A DNA stretch of 64,000 nt, from positions 1,054,001 to 1,118,000 of the forward strand of contig KV748216.1 in assembly GCA_001692895.1 (NCBI GenBank). Reading direction: 5' to 3'. The notes beneath the pieces were generated by a model that was given only the letters and a program-made list of their open reading frames with translations, did no database searches and was not told the DNA's origin. The DNA comes from Cenococcum geophilum 1.58 (Eukaryota; Ascomycota; Dothideomycetes; Gloniales; Gloniaceae). Shown one piece after another: positions 1-11,132 of this stretch. Position numbers and translations under genes: made by a program. Numbering within the stretch: the first letter of the stretch is position 1; every line of letters begins with the position of its first letter.

Positions 1-721
1 TGCTAGAGCTGTAGGGTCCGCTGCTGGTGCTGTAGGGTCTGTAGGTGCTGCTATAGGTGCTGTAGGAGCTGCCGGTGCTGCTGCAGGAGCTACAGGAGCT
101 GCTGCTATTGAAGGTATAGCTGGCTTAGTGTTTTGCTTAATTTCGTTCTCCGTCTTATTTAGGTTAATATAGTCCCAGATCTTTGCAAAACTTGCTTCTT
201 GACGGATAAATTAAAACTATATAGGCTAGTCTTTCTGGGTTAGCAAAAGAGGGTTCGTAGAGTCCTTAGTTACCATAGTGGCTCTTATTTTGAGGTTCTT
301 TTAAGGTTATATAAAGAGACGCGCTTATGCGTAAGGCACGCGATATTTCGTGACAAACTATGCTCAAAGAGGCTTAGTGGTAGTTGTCTAGCCACTGAGA
401 TCTCCCTGGTACTCAGAAGGTTACCGGGCTCATAACTTTCAGCCAGGCAGGTATCACGAAATGACTTAAGCTGGCTGGTAGGTAGAGACACAGAATTGTA
501 CGAGTGATCTGTTCTATTTAAGGTGGCTCTTAAGGGTCTATATATACACGAGGAAGATGCTAGAATAGGAAAGGAGGGAGGTATAGGCAATAGAGATACG
601 TACTAAGACATACGAAATACGAGGGTAAGCACTAGGGTAGTCTTTATATAGGGTACTAGATATCAAAGACAATTGTAATACGGTCGAAAGCTACCTCCGT
701 GGCCAACAATTGATACGCGTA
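1..721. other. Transposon-like debris with Ala/Pro-coding GC repeat
   Basis: The first about 115 bases are imperfect GCTGGTGCTGTAGG-type repeats. Read on the minus strand they would encode an alanine/proline-rich run, followed upstream by a short open stretch at about 125-210. No complete gene is visible. The minus-strand open frame at 285-590 has no recognisable domain. The segment is probably a decayed retroelement fragment, but the family cannot be named. Confidence 0.35.
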
Positions 722-1220
722 CACCCCCCACCAAACAGGCTTAGATCCTTCCTCTTCAAGTTAGAATATCACGTGTGTTGACTTGTTTACACCTAAATCG
801 TGAAAACAACACCACGCGCCTATACTTAATGACTGGTAGGACTGCGGAGTGCCCTGCGAGGCGCTGTAAGAACTAGATTGGGTGCTGCCTCTATTTAATG
901 TCTGTAGATTGCCTTTACGAGCACGCCCACTTCCGCGCCCGTTTCTGCGCCCGCGCCCGCCTACGGGTCACTCGAACGCTGAAACCTCCCGCTGAGCAGA
1001 GTTATTAGTGCGATTTGTAGAGCCAGCCGTGGAGCCACCCGGGTGACTGTGACGACACTCTACAACTACAGGCTCTTGGATAAGGAGGTAAAGCAAATGC
1101 GAGGTGTTGATTTAGGTATAGGCGTGCGGTGTTGTTTTCGCGATTTGGGTGTAAACAAGTTAAACACACGTGATATTCTAACTTGAAGAGGAAAGATCTA
1201 AGCCTGTTTGGTGGGGGGTG
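722..1220. mobile_element. MITE with about 103-bp terminal inverted repeats
   Basis: The ends are inverted copies: CACCCCCCACCAAACAGGCT begins at 722 and its complement ends at 1220. The inverted match continues for about 100 bp on each side (about 722-825 and 1112-1220) with a few differences, mostly C/T. The roughly 290-bp centre is non-coding and includes a GC-rich CGCCC stretch. No clear target duplication is seen (flanks GCGTA and GCTAC). The size, long inverted ends and lack of coding capacity fit a non-autonomous DNA transposon; the superfamily is not determined. Confidence 0.75.
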
Positions 1221-1381
1221 GCTACGGATAAGCGTTATCTAGAGGCGAGAGAAGTGCGAAAGAGAAAAAAAAATAGGATTATAAGGATATACACGCGCTT
1301 AGCGGATAGAGGTAGCGGTAAAAGGGTTTAATAATAGTTAAGGCTATTAGTACTAGAGGTAGGGATTAGAAAAGGAGGCTA

Positions 1382-1672
1382 TCCCTTGGCCCGTCAGCGT
1401 CCAACGAGCAAGTGGTCCGTGCGAGAACATCAGTTTCGACACAACGCGTGCACCATCAATTAATTGCCCACCACAATGCAAAATACGGTTCTGCAGGAAG
1501 GGTAGGTGCTAGCAACTTTATATTGAGCGACTTAACTCCTCAAACCAGGCGCGTATATTAAATTACCACAAAACTAAAGCCCTACACCCCCCAGTACAGG
1601 CGTTAAATTCAGCACGATTGATTGGCTAGTTCTTATCGATAACGGTTGGACGAAAATTGACGGGCCAAGGGA
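1382..1672. mobile_element. MITE with TA target duplication (Tc1/mariner-like)
   Basis: A 291-bp non-coding element starts TCCCTTGGCCCGTCA and ends with the exact complement TGACGGGCCAAGGGA. It is flanked on both sides by TA (1380-1381 and 1673-1674), the target duplication typical of Tc1/mariner transposition. The inverted match continues more loosely inward (GTCCAAC near 1400 and GTTGGAC near 1645). Confidence 0.75.
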
Positions 1673-2034
1673 TAACCGTCTACATATTACCGTAAAAGAG
1701 TCGCCCTATTAGAAAAGCCGTAATTTACCACATTAGTTATTGGTCTAAGGAAGAAGAATAAGCAGGCTAGACTTAACCACTAAGGGACGGCAGAAATACC
1801 TTAATATAACCGTGTTAGGGACCAGCAGTAGAAAGAAGAGGCAGCGTAGCGTTAGGAGGGAGGAAAGATAGCAGATAAAAGGAAAAGTAGTAAGGGAAAC
1901 GGCCTTTTATAGTTAAAGGTCGAGAGGTAGTCTTAGCGGAGCCATAGTCGAAAAGCGAGGCGCTTTACCTAAAAAGGAAGCCTGTAACGAAGCCTTGTAG
2001 TAACGTAAGTTAGGGGGTTATGACGGTGTCGGTA

Positions 2035-2126
2035 GTTCCGACGGATTTTGGAACACCAAATGCTAAAACCACCGCTAGTGCGGCAGTATACCCAATTAAG
2101 CAGGCGGTAGGAAAATCCGTCGGAAC
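2035..2126. mobile_element. 92-bp MITE nested in the transposon's left terminal repeat
   Basis: The segment starts GTTCCGACGGATTTT and ends with the complement AAAATCCGTCGGAAC, with TA directly on both sides (2033-2034 and 2127-2128). The right-hand terminal repeat of the host transposon reads straight through this site with a single TA (GGTACAAGGGG in mirror orientation). So the 92 bp plus one TA is an insertion. It contains no coding sequence. Confidence 0.88.
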
Positions 2127-2349
2127 TACAAGGGGTGCGGCCGAGTGCAAAATCAAGTTCTCAGAATCACGTGCAGGAACACCAAAATGCCGCATCCACG
2201 TTCGCACCACCACAACTTATTCAATTGTATATAGAATTACACCAAACAAAGTGCCAAATTATCCCGTCCAGTTGTTGTTTCCACCGTGCGATTTGCACGC
2301 ATTTGCGACCGATAGAAAGGTGTCATTTGAGGCCCTGGAGAGGATGTAA

Positions 2350-3566
2350 TTACCCAGATTTTTATCCTCTTGCCACATTTTTAATAACCACTCCTTTGCT
2401 TGCCTTTTAGCCTCCTTTGAAGTGCTGTGGCAATCGTATACATTTACTTTATAGCTTAATTTCCCAAAACAGCGCTTAATTGGGTGTAAATTAGGTGAAT
2501 TAGGAGGGTGATCTACAAAGAGAATGCCTAGTTCTTCAGCTAGATAAGAGAGCTTTCTTTGAGCTGAACTGTAAAGGGAGACGTTGTCCTTAATTAAATA
2601 GACTTCCTTGCTGGGGTTTGCCTCCTTTACTGCTTTATAGTACGGATAAAGAAGAGGCTTAAGTATATAGTTTGCGTACCAAGCTGCGTCTATCCCTTTA
2701 CCTTTTCCACGTATAAAAAGCTTATATTTAAACTCTTGTTTAGGCTTACGTAGATGATGTCGTCCCTTTTGAATTCCTTACTGCTTAAGGCGCTTATTGT
2801 CGCCATTTATCTTATCATTAACTTTCTTTATATGGTTGTATTCTGCTGTCCCTTGGATAGAAGCCCGGCGTTGCTTTTCCTTAACTCTTTCCTTAGCAAC
2901 TTTATTATCAATAATAACTTTTCGTTGAAGCTCATTCTTCTGCTCTTGAGACTTAGGCTCCTATATAATGCAAGGCCTTGGAATAGAAGGATCTGAGCAC
3001 ATGGCACCCTAAAAAGAGAAGGAGAATTGGACCGGAGGATTATGCATAGCGTACTTATTGGTATTAACTCCCATAGGCCTTGAGACTCTAGCCTTTCCTC
3101 CTCCAGACTGGCCAGGGCCAAATTACTTAGGTGATTTGTCTAAGCAGATAAAAATAACGTCGCCGTTGGTTCGTTTGATGATGTCCTGTAGCCACATATA
3201 GTGGTTAAATCTTAACTTTTTCTGCTGGGCATTGAGAGGGGGTTTCTTAGGCCTGATTCCTTGTATAATTGGCACCTGGCAGAGCGGATCTTAATGCTCG
3301 TGAGCAACCTTTTCGATTGTGGACCTAGCTGCCGTTATTTCTGCAGTATGAAGAGCCGGTATAGCAGCGTCCTCAAACTTGTAGTCCTCCCAGTGCAATA
3401 TATCTTGGCGAATTTCATAAGACAGCTTACTGCCGTTTTTAATCTTTGGCTCCCGTCCCTTCCGGTTTAATTTAGGCGAAAGAGTGGCCATTATATCATA
3501 GAAATCCTCATTGCCAGCAGCGTCTAATGCCTTGTTATAGATGCGATGCGAGGTTAATTCTCCCAC
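2350..3566 (-). pseudogene. Broken DDE transposase
   Basis: Read on the minus strand from about 3566, the first part (about 90 residues to 3291) resembles the helix-turn-helix N-terminal region of Tc1/mariner transposases. The second part is rich in Lys/Arg. The last part (about 2700-2400) carries recognisable catalytic-core pieces: VYLIKDNVSLYSSAQRK, containing the middle aspartate, then FVDHPPNSPNLHPI, the segment that normally precedes the third acidic residue. Here that residue appears as K. Stops and frame changes at about 2996-3130 and 3240-3290 break the frame, so no functional transposase can be made. Confidence 0.75.
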
Positions 3567-4091
3567 ACCGGTTTTAGCCTTAATTTCTCTATATTTGAGG
3601 CCAAAAAAAAGCCTTATAGTAATAATAGCTGCCTTTATTTAAATGGGAATGTCTGGAGCCCCAATTGGGTGGCCCCCTTAGCTATAGTGTGGCATTTAAG
3701 CGTGTTGTTTACATCTATCTGGGCAAAATCACGCGTCAAAACATGGGTTGAGTCCTTCACCGCCTTGTGATGTGCAAGCTCCGATTGGCTGCGCACGGTT
3801 GCGGCAGAAAATCAGATTCGATTGGAACTTGATTACGCACTCGGCCGCACCCCTTGTACCGACACCGTCATAACCCCCTAACTTACGTTAGATACTACGG
3901 TGGACTTGTCAATGGGCTGGGTATGTAGGTAAACACAACAAGATCTGACTGTGGAGTAAGTGCCCAACAGATTAACTCCAATTGTATTCCGAGATTCACT
4001 ACAAAGAGAGAACTATCTAGGTAGGGACTGTGGTCCTTTAAATATACAACCGTACTCCTAAGAAATCCCTTTGCTACGTGAGGTACGTGAG

Positions 4092-4189
4092 GTACGTGAC
4101 AGACCTCACAGATCTCACAGAGCTCACAGAGTCCCTCATGGTACGTGACAGACCTCACAGATCTCACAGAGCTCACAGAGTCCCTCATG
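4092..4189. repeat. Two exact 49-bp tandem copies
   Basis: Positions 4092-4140 and 4141-4189 are identical 49-bp units. Each unit itself contains three CTCACAGA-type sub-repeats, and a partial GAGGTACGT repeat precedes them (4079-4091). Exact identity suggests a recent duplication. Open frames across this stretch on both strands are periodic and not convincing as genes. Confidence 0.9.
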
Positions 4190-4678
4190 TGACCTCGCTT
4201 ACCATCCGTCACATGGCTCCACTGGTTCCGCCCGTGCTACGTCCCGTAGCGTCCAGTTCACTAAGAAGTATCTGTATCCGTGACACTTCTGTTATAAGGT
4301 CCGTAACAAAACCTCTATTCCTTAATGCAGCGACAATAACACTCTATTTGCTAGTAAAATAGGTGCTTAGGTAGTACCTTAGCTACCCTTAAATACCGGT
4401 TACTTGGCCGCTGCTAAGTAAACGATAGCTGATTGGTTAAAAGAAAGTGGCGTGTTGGTAACCAATATTTTCATCTCAAGGTCAGTGCTCCTGTTGATAC
4501 GTTTCAGGCATAAGCGTCAGGGAGCAGGCTCATTGTGACAATAGCGGCGATCACAAGAGCTCACTAACACAACTCCAATGCCCACCAACAACCACCCTGC
4601 ATAGACTTTCGTTGTATATGCGGGCATTTCCACCATGAGATCGCGGCCGCCAATACTGCACCAGAGGAGCGAGGAGTA
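4190..4678 (+). promoter_or_regulatory. Upstream region of the telomere protein gene
   Basis: About 490 bp without a credible gene lies before the start at 4679. No clear TATA box or named factor site was recognised. The region presumably contains the promoter and 5' leader. Confidence 0.4.
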
Positions 4679-7600
4679 ATGGAGCGCATACCCATCGCCG
4701 AGCTGGCACCTTCACTGCCCTCTCCGGATACTAAGGTCATCAAAGCCGTAGTGACCCTCCTATGGCCGTACTCTTCTTCAACGCGCCAATTTGCGCTTCT
4801 ATTGGCAGATCCAGATTTTCGTCTTCGACGTCGGAGAGGTCAGGTCAGGGTTCGCTTTTCGGGTCCCGCCGGACAAGCCCTCGGAAACTCTGGGATTTGC
4901 ATTGGAGATGAAGTTATACTAGCATTGCGAGGCGCACAATACATCAATGATGTGGGCGACGTTTGGACACCAGGAAAGAGTGTGGAGTGGGAGTTATCAT
5001 TCCAGCAGAGGCTTGTAACTCAGGTTGGTAGTCTGGAGAGTTACCATCGAAGCATCAAGCGGCTAAAACTCAAGATATAGATATTTCGAGACGGACAAAG
5101 ACTAGTCAGACTAGATATAGATCACCCTACTCCATCCCCTGAGCCAGACCCTCCAATTACTGGTCTTTCTAGAGCTGAGCCGCAAACCATCACTCCTATT
5201 GTACAGCGTAATAGTGCTCGGAGCACGCCTGAACTATGGTCATCTCCGGCATTCCTCAAGCGCACAAGGATACCAGACGGCCCATATTTTGAATCGGGCT
5301 ATGATCCTCTCAGTTTCATGGACGGTTCCGATAATACCTTTGAAGAAAACGGACGGAAGAGGCGAAGGAAGTCATATAAAGATTGGAGAGTATGGACATA
5401 CTCGGCGATAACGCCTTCTCTAGAAAAAGAAGGTGATCGAACGATGGAAGAAGAGAAAGAAGGCGGTATTTCACTCGATGAGCGCGCCGTCTCACCCTCC
5501 GCCGAGCCTTTGCAGTCGCGCATTTCGGCCTCTAAGGACCTAGCTATTCATTCAGAAGCAGGTCTCCCACTCGCCAAATCCCGTGGAAAGGAACCAAACA
5601 AACGGGAATTGATACAAAATTCCAATGACATCGAAATGACTGATCCTATCACAGAGCCGATTCCGGTCGGTGCAGGTACGGAAGAAGTGCTCAACCCTCC
5701 AGAGGGGCCTATAGTTTCCGAGAGTGAATTTCAATTAGAGGCAACAGGAGAGATTGTGGAAGACGATGAGCTTTACCCCGAACCTGAAATCTATCAGCCC
5801 TGCATAGAGGTAGAGCATTTCGAAGGCGATACGCGGCCAAATACAGAGGATGACGAAGCCGAGATCCATGAAAGAGATGCAAACCAACTTAGTGCTACTG
5901 AAATAGATTCAGAGGAAGAAGTATCTGGGCTTTACGAGGAAAAATTAGAGCAGCCTAATCAGGTTGAAGAGTCAGATACAGAGAGCGCTCCACCACCAGA
6001 AGTGGTGGTTATCTTGAGCTCTACCGAGGAGGACGGCGTCAATGAATCAATTAAATTCGAGGGAAGGGGCAAAGGAAAAGAAAACGATGATTACGAAATG
6101 CGACATCGAGAACGTTCTGGAACTCAAGACGGTCCTATCGTTCCGGACCAAGCTCCCGAAGTTATGATGCCTCCTCCACATCTTCCTTATCTGCAAACGG
6201 ATTTCATTTCTACGACCTTACCCAAGGTTCAGACGCCGATAGGTAATGCACCATTCACCCCTGTAATTCATCCCCTGGAATCTTCAACGCTACCACTCCC
6301 TTCTCCGTTCCCTGGCGAGCGCGACGCGGTTGCAACTTCATATTTCGGCCATTCTACAAATATCCGGCCTACAATTCAAGCACTAGCGACAGACACCAAT
6401 ACGGAAGGATCGGTGGATGACGTGGAGCAGCATACCGTCGAATCTAGCATGCATTACGGAATGGGAACACCAAAAATGAATACGAGGCACGGAATGCATA
6501 GTACAGCTTTCAATGAGATACGATTTCCCTTTGGCTTGGATGGCTCGATGTTTTCACAGGAAAAATTTCAACTGGAGAGTACAGTGGCTATGGGTATCCC
6601 TGCGGCAGAGAGCGTGGTGAACGAGGATAGGCAGGACCCTGAGGTCATTAACAAAACTGAACTATATTCAGACCTGCCTGCAATAAAAGAAGAGAAATCA
6701 CACCTAGAGCCAGCTGAGCAAATACCTGCTAAGGAAATATGTGCAGAGATAAACGTTGACCAAGAGTCTTCGGCCCGGTCTCTACAACAGAAAGGACCAA
6801 TCATTATTGATCTATCCTCAGATGAAGAATCTGAGCATGTGGGGAATGAGAAAGAAGATGACGAGAGCGAGGAGGAAGATGAAACGGAAGACGAGGTGGG
6901 AGAGACAGAAGAAAGCGAGGAAGATAGTCCATACCATAATCCCATCTTGCATAGATCCAGGTGGATTCCTCCTGAAGATCGGTATATGTATGACAGGTCA
7001 TCTTCTCAACACGAAGAGTCAGTAGATTCATCCAATACGACCAGCCAGGAATCTGATGGTTATTCCGAGCAAAATGAAACTCTAGGGATTTCACGCCTTG
7101 CTGAAGCCCCGGAGGAGAGTAACGAGCAAGAAATAAGGGATGTCCAGGAACCTAACGTCCAGGCTGCAATGGAATCTTCATCTCCAAAACCGCTCGAGGA
7201 ATATATCCAAGAAGAACCGGCGCCCGAAAAGCGAAGCATGGCATCGCCGGTTCAGCGATTGACACAAATTATCGATCTGGGCGATGGCGAGAGCGATGAG
7301 GACGAAGTAATGGCCGACCAACAAAAATTAATAGATAGCCCGGCAATCGCAGAAGAAACGCACGCCCCCGTAGTTGGTGAGCCTACCGACGGCCAGCAAG
7401 AAGACCCCCTCGAAGACCACCTTGAACATATCGAAACGCATCCCCATAGGCCTGACCCCAACAACAAACATGCAACCGAAAACATTACGATAATTGATCC
7501 AGAGAATCCTCCTGCAATACCGCCAGAATCAATTAAGCGACCGATGACACCATTAGAGAAGAGTCTTTCTCCTACTATCCCTGCCATGAACACGAGATCC

Positions 7601-9502
7601 AAAACACATACTTCAACAGCTAAAAGAAAGCAAGTCGGGAGATCTCTTCGATGCAGAACTCAGACACCTACCCCGGATAAAAGGACTAAACCGCCAACTG
7701 AGAGCCATGGTCAACACACAACCCCTCATCGGCCTACTCCCTCACCGATATCAACTTTATCGAAGACGCCGTCAGTAGAAATTGATATGTCTGCCTTCGA
7801 ACCGATTGATTTTCCAAGTGGGGATGCTCGAGGAGCCCCAGCAATGTCAGCTTCTCAATTTGCTAACGTATCGTTTATCAAAGATTCGGAGGACGAGAGT
7901 TTACGTTCTGGGTCATCAATATCCACGGTTCAATACTCTGACGGCATCGAGACGGTTAGAATGGAAACATATGATTATCCAAGTCAATCTGAGGAACCTA
8001 TGACCCAAATACACGTACCAGACTCGCTATACCCTCAACTTCCTGCTACGAGTCAAGATGATATTGAAATGACTTCGAGATCTGATGAGGAGGAGCTCCC
8101 TGAAGTATCTTCACAAAGTATGGGTACTATTGAGAACAAAATACCTGATCAGCTTTCTCAACCTCCATCGACAGAGCGGGACTTCAGCGCCTATAAATCT
8201 CAATCGTCTCCAGAAGCTGACGCCGTAAATTTGTCGCAAGGTGTGAGTTCATCACCGCCAGCAGAGACCTTCAGCAAGGCAGGTGCTCTCGCTGAGACTA
8301 ATTCGACGAAACCGGATACTATGCCAAGCGAAGTCACCTACCCTCCACTTCCAATTGCTCTTGAAGCGCCGAGTTCACCCCCCACTCAGCTCGACTCCAA
8401 TCAACAAGATTTCACAATCAATTACCAACCTTTCACACATGGCAACCCCCCAATGACCCCGGACCCAAGCCAACAGCAAGCCCTGGAGTCACAAGAGACA
8501 TACCAGCCGGCCCAGACCGAAAACACTCTCCCGCCCACCCCTCAGCTTACTCAAAGGACGTCTACGGACCTTCCGCCTAATTCATCTTTCCAATCAGCCA
8601 TGTCGCCCGAAGCTGCTCTCACAATATCTTCCGCAGAGCGCAAGCCTCACACCAAGAAAAAGCAGCGCCAGACCCCCCAAACCCGCCTCAGCGACGTCCC
8701 TGAAGCGCTCAGCGCATGGTTCGCCCCACGTTCCAGCCTCGCAGCAGCTTCCGACTCTGAAATCTCCGCCAGCAGCCAAGAAGAAAGCGAAAGCGTCGTT
8801 TCCGGCGAAGACACCGAAGGCCTCGCCTTGTCAATCGCAAACGGCCACGGCCACGACCTCGGTTTAACGCACGCTAAGCACGCAGCAAAAGCGACAGAGC
8901 CTCCTTCTCAGGGATTCCGGACCCCGCTCTCGTTCTACACTCCTCTGGCCTCCATCCCGCCTTTCCTCAACCTCCCCTCCCAGTCCCCGGACTCGACGCT
9001 CGATGTTCTGGCGCTGGTAACTCGCGACGCGACGCCTGCTGTACGCGCCAAAGCAGGGCCGCGGGACTACCACACCGTCTTCTCCATCACGGACCTCTCG
9101 ACCTACCCTGAGCAGATCCAGGTCCAGGTCTTCCGGCCGTGGAAATTAGCCATCCCTATTACAGAGGCAGGCGACGTGGTCCTGCTTCGCGGATTCAGGG
9201 TTAGGAGCAGGGAGGGCAGAGCGGGGCTCTTGAGCACTGAGGAGAGCGCGTGGTGTGTGTGGCGGTTCGGAATGCAGGTTTGGGGGATGAAGAGGGGGGA
9301 ATTTGGGGAGTTAGAAACAAGGGAGGAGGTTAAGGGACCGCCGATTGAGTTGGGCAGGGAGGAGCGGATGGAAGTTGAACGGTTGAGAGGGTGGTGGGAG
9401 AGCACGGTTGAGATAGAAGTGGAGGAAAGAAATGGTGTTAAGAAAAGTGAGAGCGTCGCGAATGGCAGGAATGAAGGTGGAGCGACGGAGACTAGTGTTT
9501 GA
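4679..9502 (+). CDS. Telomeric ssDNA-binding POT1/CDC13-type protein
   Basis: Two exons, 4679-5023 and 5081-9502, give 1588 residues. The 57-nt intron (GTTGGT...ATATAG) restores a continuous frame across two stops, joining LVTQ to IFRDGQRLVRLDIDHP. The first about 130 residues form an OB-fold-like block (VIKAVVTLLWPYSSSTRQFA, then IGDEVILALRGAQY) of the Telo_bind type, which binds single-stranded telomere DNA. A second such block lies near residues 1442-1515 (DYHTVFSITDL, then AGDVVLLRGFRV). Between them is about 1300 residues of acidic, Ser/Glu/Pro-rich, probably disordered sequence with SUMO-interaction-like cores at residues 423-429, 689-695 and 845-850. Proteins of this layout are annotated in Pezizomycotina as POT1/CDC13 domain proteins; the exact shelterin or CST role is inferred. 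The gene is convergent with ndk downstream. The donor is non-canonical (GTTGGT), but the frame fit supports it. Confidence 0.85.
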
Positions 9503-9933
9503 CTAGCGTTCTTGCGGGCGGCAAAAGCTTGACTTGTTTTCGTAGGTGGAGAATTTGGCTGAAATGGCTGATAGATCTGCTAAACTGTATTGCATCGGGC
9601 ATGGCTATACTCTCTGGGAGGGCTTTTTTCATGATTTCATGCACGATATGATGCATCTAAGTTAGCAAGACCATTTAACAGCCATGTAGGAATAAATCCC
9701 TGTACTAAGGAACCAAATATCCTCTAGCCATCTTCTAGCTCTCTTCGTCACAAACATGTCAAATGAACACGAACTCGTATTCTGAAAGTAGACTAAGTGT
9801 CTATTGAATATACTTTTTCCATTTCGGTTCTATAAAGGATCACTCATCTCTCATAAAACGTGTCCTTCATCGCTCGATCTAATCCAAAGACCTCACATGC
9901 ACACCATATTTCCTTTGTATTAGGTATCTACGC
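9503..9933. other. Convergent intergenic region
   Basis: This 431 bp lies between the 3' ends of the telomere protein gene and the NDK gene. It presumably holds both 3' untranslated regions. No gene, repeat or structured element was recognised. Confidence 0.5.
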
Positions 9934-10750
9934 CTACGGCTTCTCGTAGACCCAGTCGAACTGAGCTGACTTCCAGGTCTGCAGCTCGCCCTCAGAGAAC
10001 CAGAGCGCGATCTCCTTCTTGGCGTTCTCGACGCTGTCGGAACCGTGGCAGACGTTGCGGCCGACATCCTAGGAAATTAGATGTTAGCCTCATGACCGAT
10101 TACAGTATTCAGGCATCAAAGAAGGGGTCATCTCACAATGGCATAGTCACCACGGATGGTGCCTGGAGCAGAGGCGAGAGGGTTGGTGGCACCAAGGATG
10201 GAACGTCCTGTCTTCACAGCGTCACGGCCTTCCCAGACCATGGCGCAGACTGGGCCGCTTTTCATGTCTGTGTTGAATGCGTTAGTCATTTCCATCCTAT
10301 CATAAGAAAAGTGGGGCACCGAATGGTGGGATTGAGGGACGTACAGGCAATGAGACCTGGGAAGAATGGCTTGTCGGAGAGATCCTCATAGTGCTTCTCG
10401 AGATGAGCCTTGGTTGGGGTGGTGAGCTTGATCGCGGTAAGCTTGAAGCTGAAACACAGCGCTAGTGAGCTTCTCAACGATAGGGAGGCTGTATTGGAGT
10501 CGCAGCACAACGTACCCACGGTTCTCGAAGCGGGTGATTATGGGGCCGATCAAGCCACGCTGCAATAGTTGTTAGCAGGCTCATTCCCAATTGACTCGAG
10601 CAGTATTAGGCTATTGGTCTCTATAACGGTCAGTTACGTACCTGGACACCATCAGGCTTGATAGCAATGAAGCTGAAGAACTAGAGCGTTAGTCTCACCG
10701 CCTGTCCCTCTTATAACAGTAGAAACATACGTCTGCTCGTTGGAGGTCAT
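9934..10750 (-). CDS. ndk1: Nucleoside diphosphate kinase
   Basis: Six exons on the minus strand: 10750-10731, 10672-10642, 10559-10516, 10448-10345, 10267-10137 and 10068-9934. They give 154 residues, the usual family length. The enzyme moves the gamma phosphate of ATP onto other NDPs through a phosphohistidine. The start reads [20 protein letters not shown]. The catalytic motif NVCHGSDS puts the active histidine at residue 118, and the C-terminus ends WVYEKP. All introns are GT-AG and 56-82 nt; intron 1 uses the inner acceptor TTCTTCAG, because only that keeps the frame into FIAIKPDG. Very small first exons (20, 31 and 44 nt) explain why open-frame inspection alone misses the gene. It is convergent with the telomere protein gene and divergent from glucosidase II alpha. 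Cytosolic role is inferred from the family. Confidence 0.95.
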
Positions 10751-11132
10751 GTTGGCTTCTTGTTGTTGTTTTGCTTGTATTTCGAGAGTTTTGCGGAGGT
10801 ATCCTCGGTCCTTGAATCCTACACGGCTGAAGATGAGAGGGTCTGAGGGGGTGGTGGACGAGTTGTCTGGGTTCATCAAAAATGTTTGTTGTCTGGTGGG
10901 GAAAGTGGCGGGCTTGGCCCGAGCGCAGACGGCCCCTCGGGGTCTGCAGCTCAGGCCCACCCGTGCACGAGAAGCCACTAAGGTAATAAGGGCTGGGATA
11001 TACGCTAGACTCTGTACAATTCAGAATGCACCGCTTGCAACCTGTCCAGTCTAGACCCACGAGCACCTGCGAATACTGACAAGTTCCCCCTACGTCCTAT
11101 CAGATCGGGGGAGGAGTCTTTGCCAGGCAAAC
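10751..11132. promoter_or_regulatory. Divergent promoter, ndk1 / glucosidase II alpha
   Basis: This 382-bp gap separates two oppositely directed start codons, so both promoters and leaders must lie here. Apparent open frames on either strand (for example 10740-11054) have no recognisable content and run antisense to the NDK leader. Confidence 0.55.

Larger units (their letters stand above)
2003..3888 (-). mobile_element. Degenerate Tc1/mariner-type DNA transposon
   Basis: Terminal inverted repeats match over about 70 bp: ACGTAAGTTAGGGGGTTATG begins at 2003 and its complement ends at 3888, with TA on both sides (2001-2002 and 3889-3890). Once the nested 92-bp MITE is ignored, the repeat continues through AAGGGGTGCGGCCGAGTGC on the left, matched by GCACTCGGCCGCACCCCTT on the right. 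The interior holds a broken minus-strand transposase. The DDE-type core and TA duplication place it in the Tc1/mariner group; the family within it is not resolved. Confidence 0.85.

Noticed and set aside
2010-2410. Open frames at the left end of the Tc1/mariner element
   Set aside because: They run through the terminal inverted repeat and the nested MITE, so they cannot be original coding sequence.
4078-4362. Overlapping open frames on both strands across the 49-bp repeats
   Set aside because: Periodic repeat translation (RYVRYVTDLTDLTELTES) without any domain; both strands are open for the same reason.
10740-11054. Plus-strand frame between ndk1 and glucosidase II alpha
   Set aside because: No recognisable content, antisense to the ndk1 start and leader.
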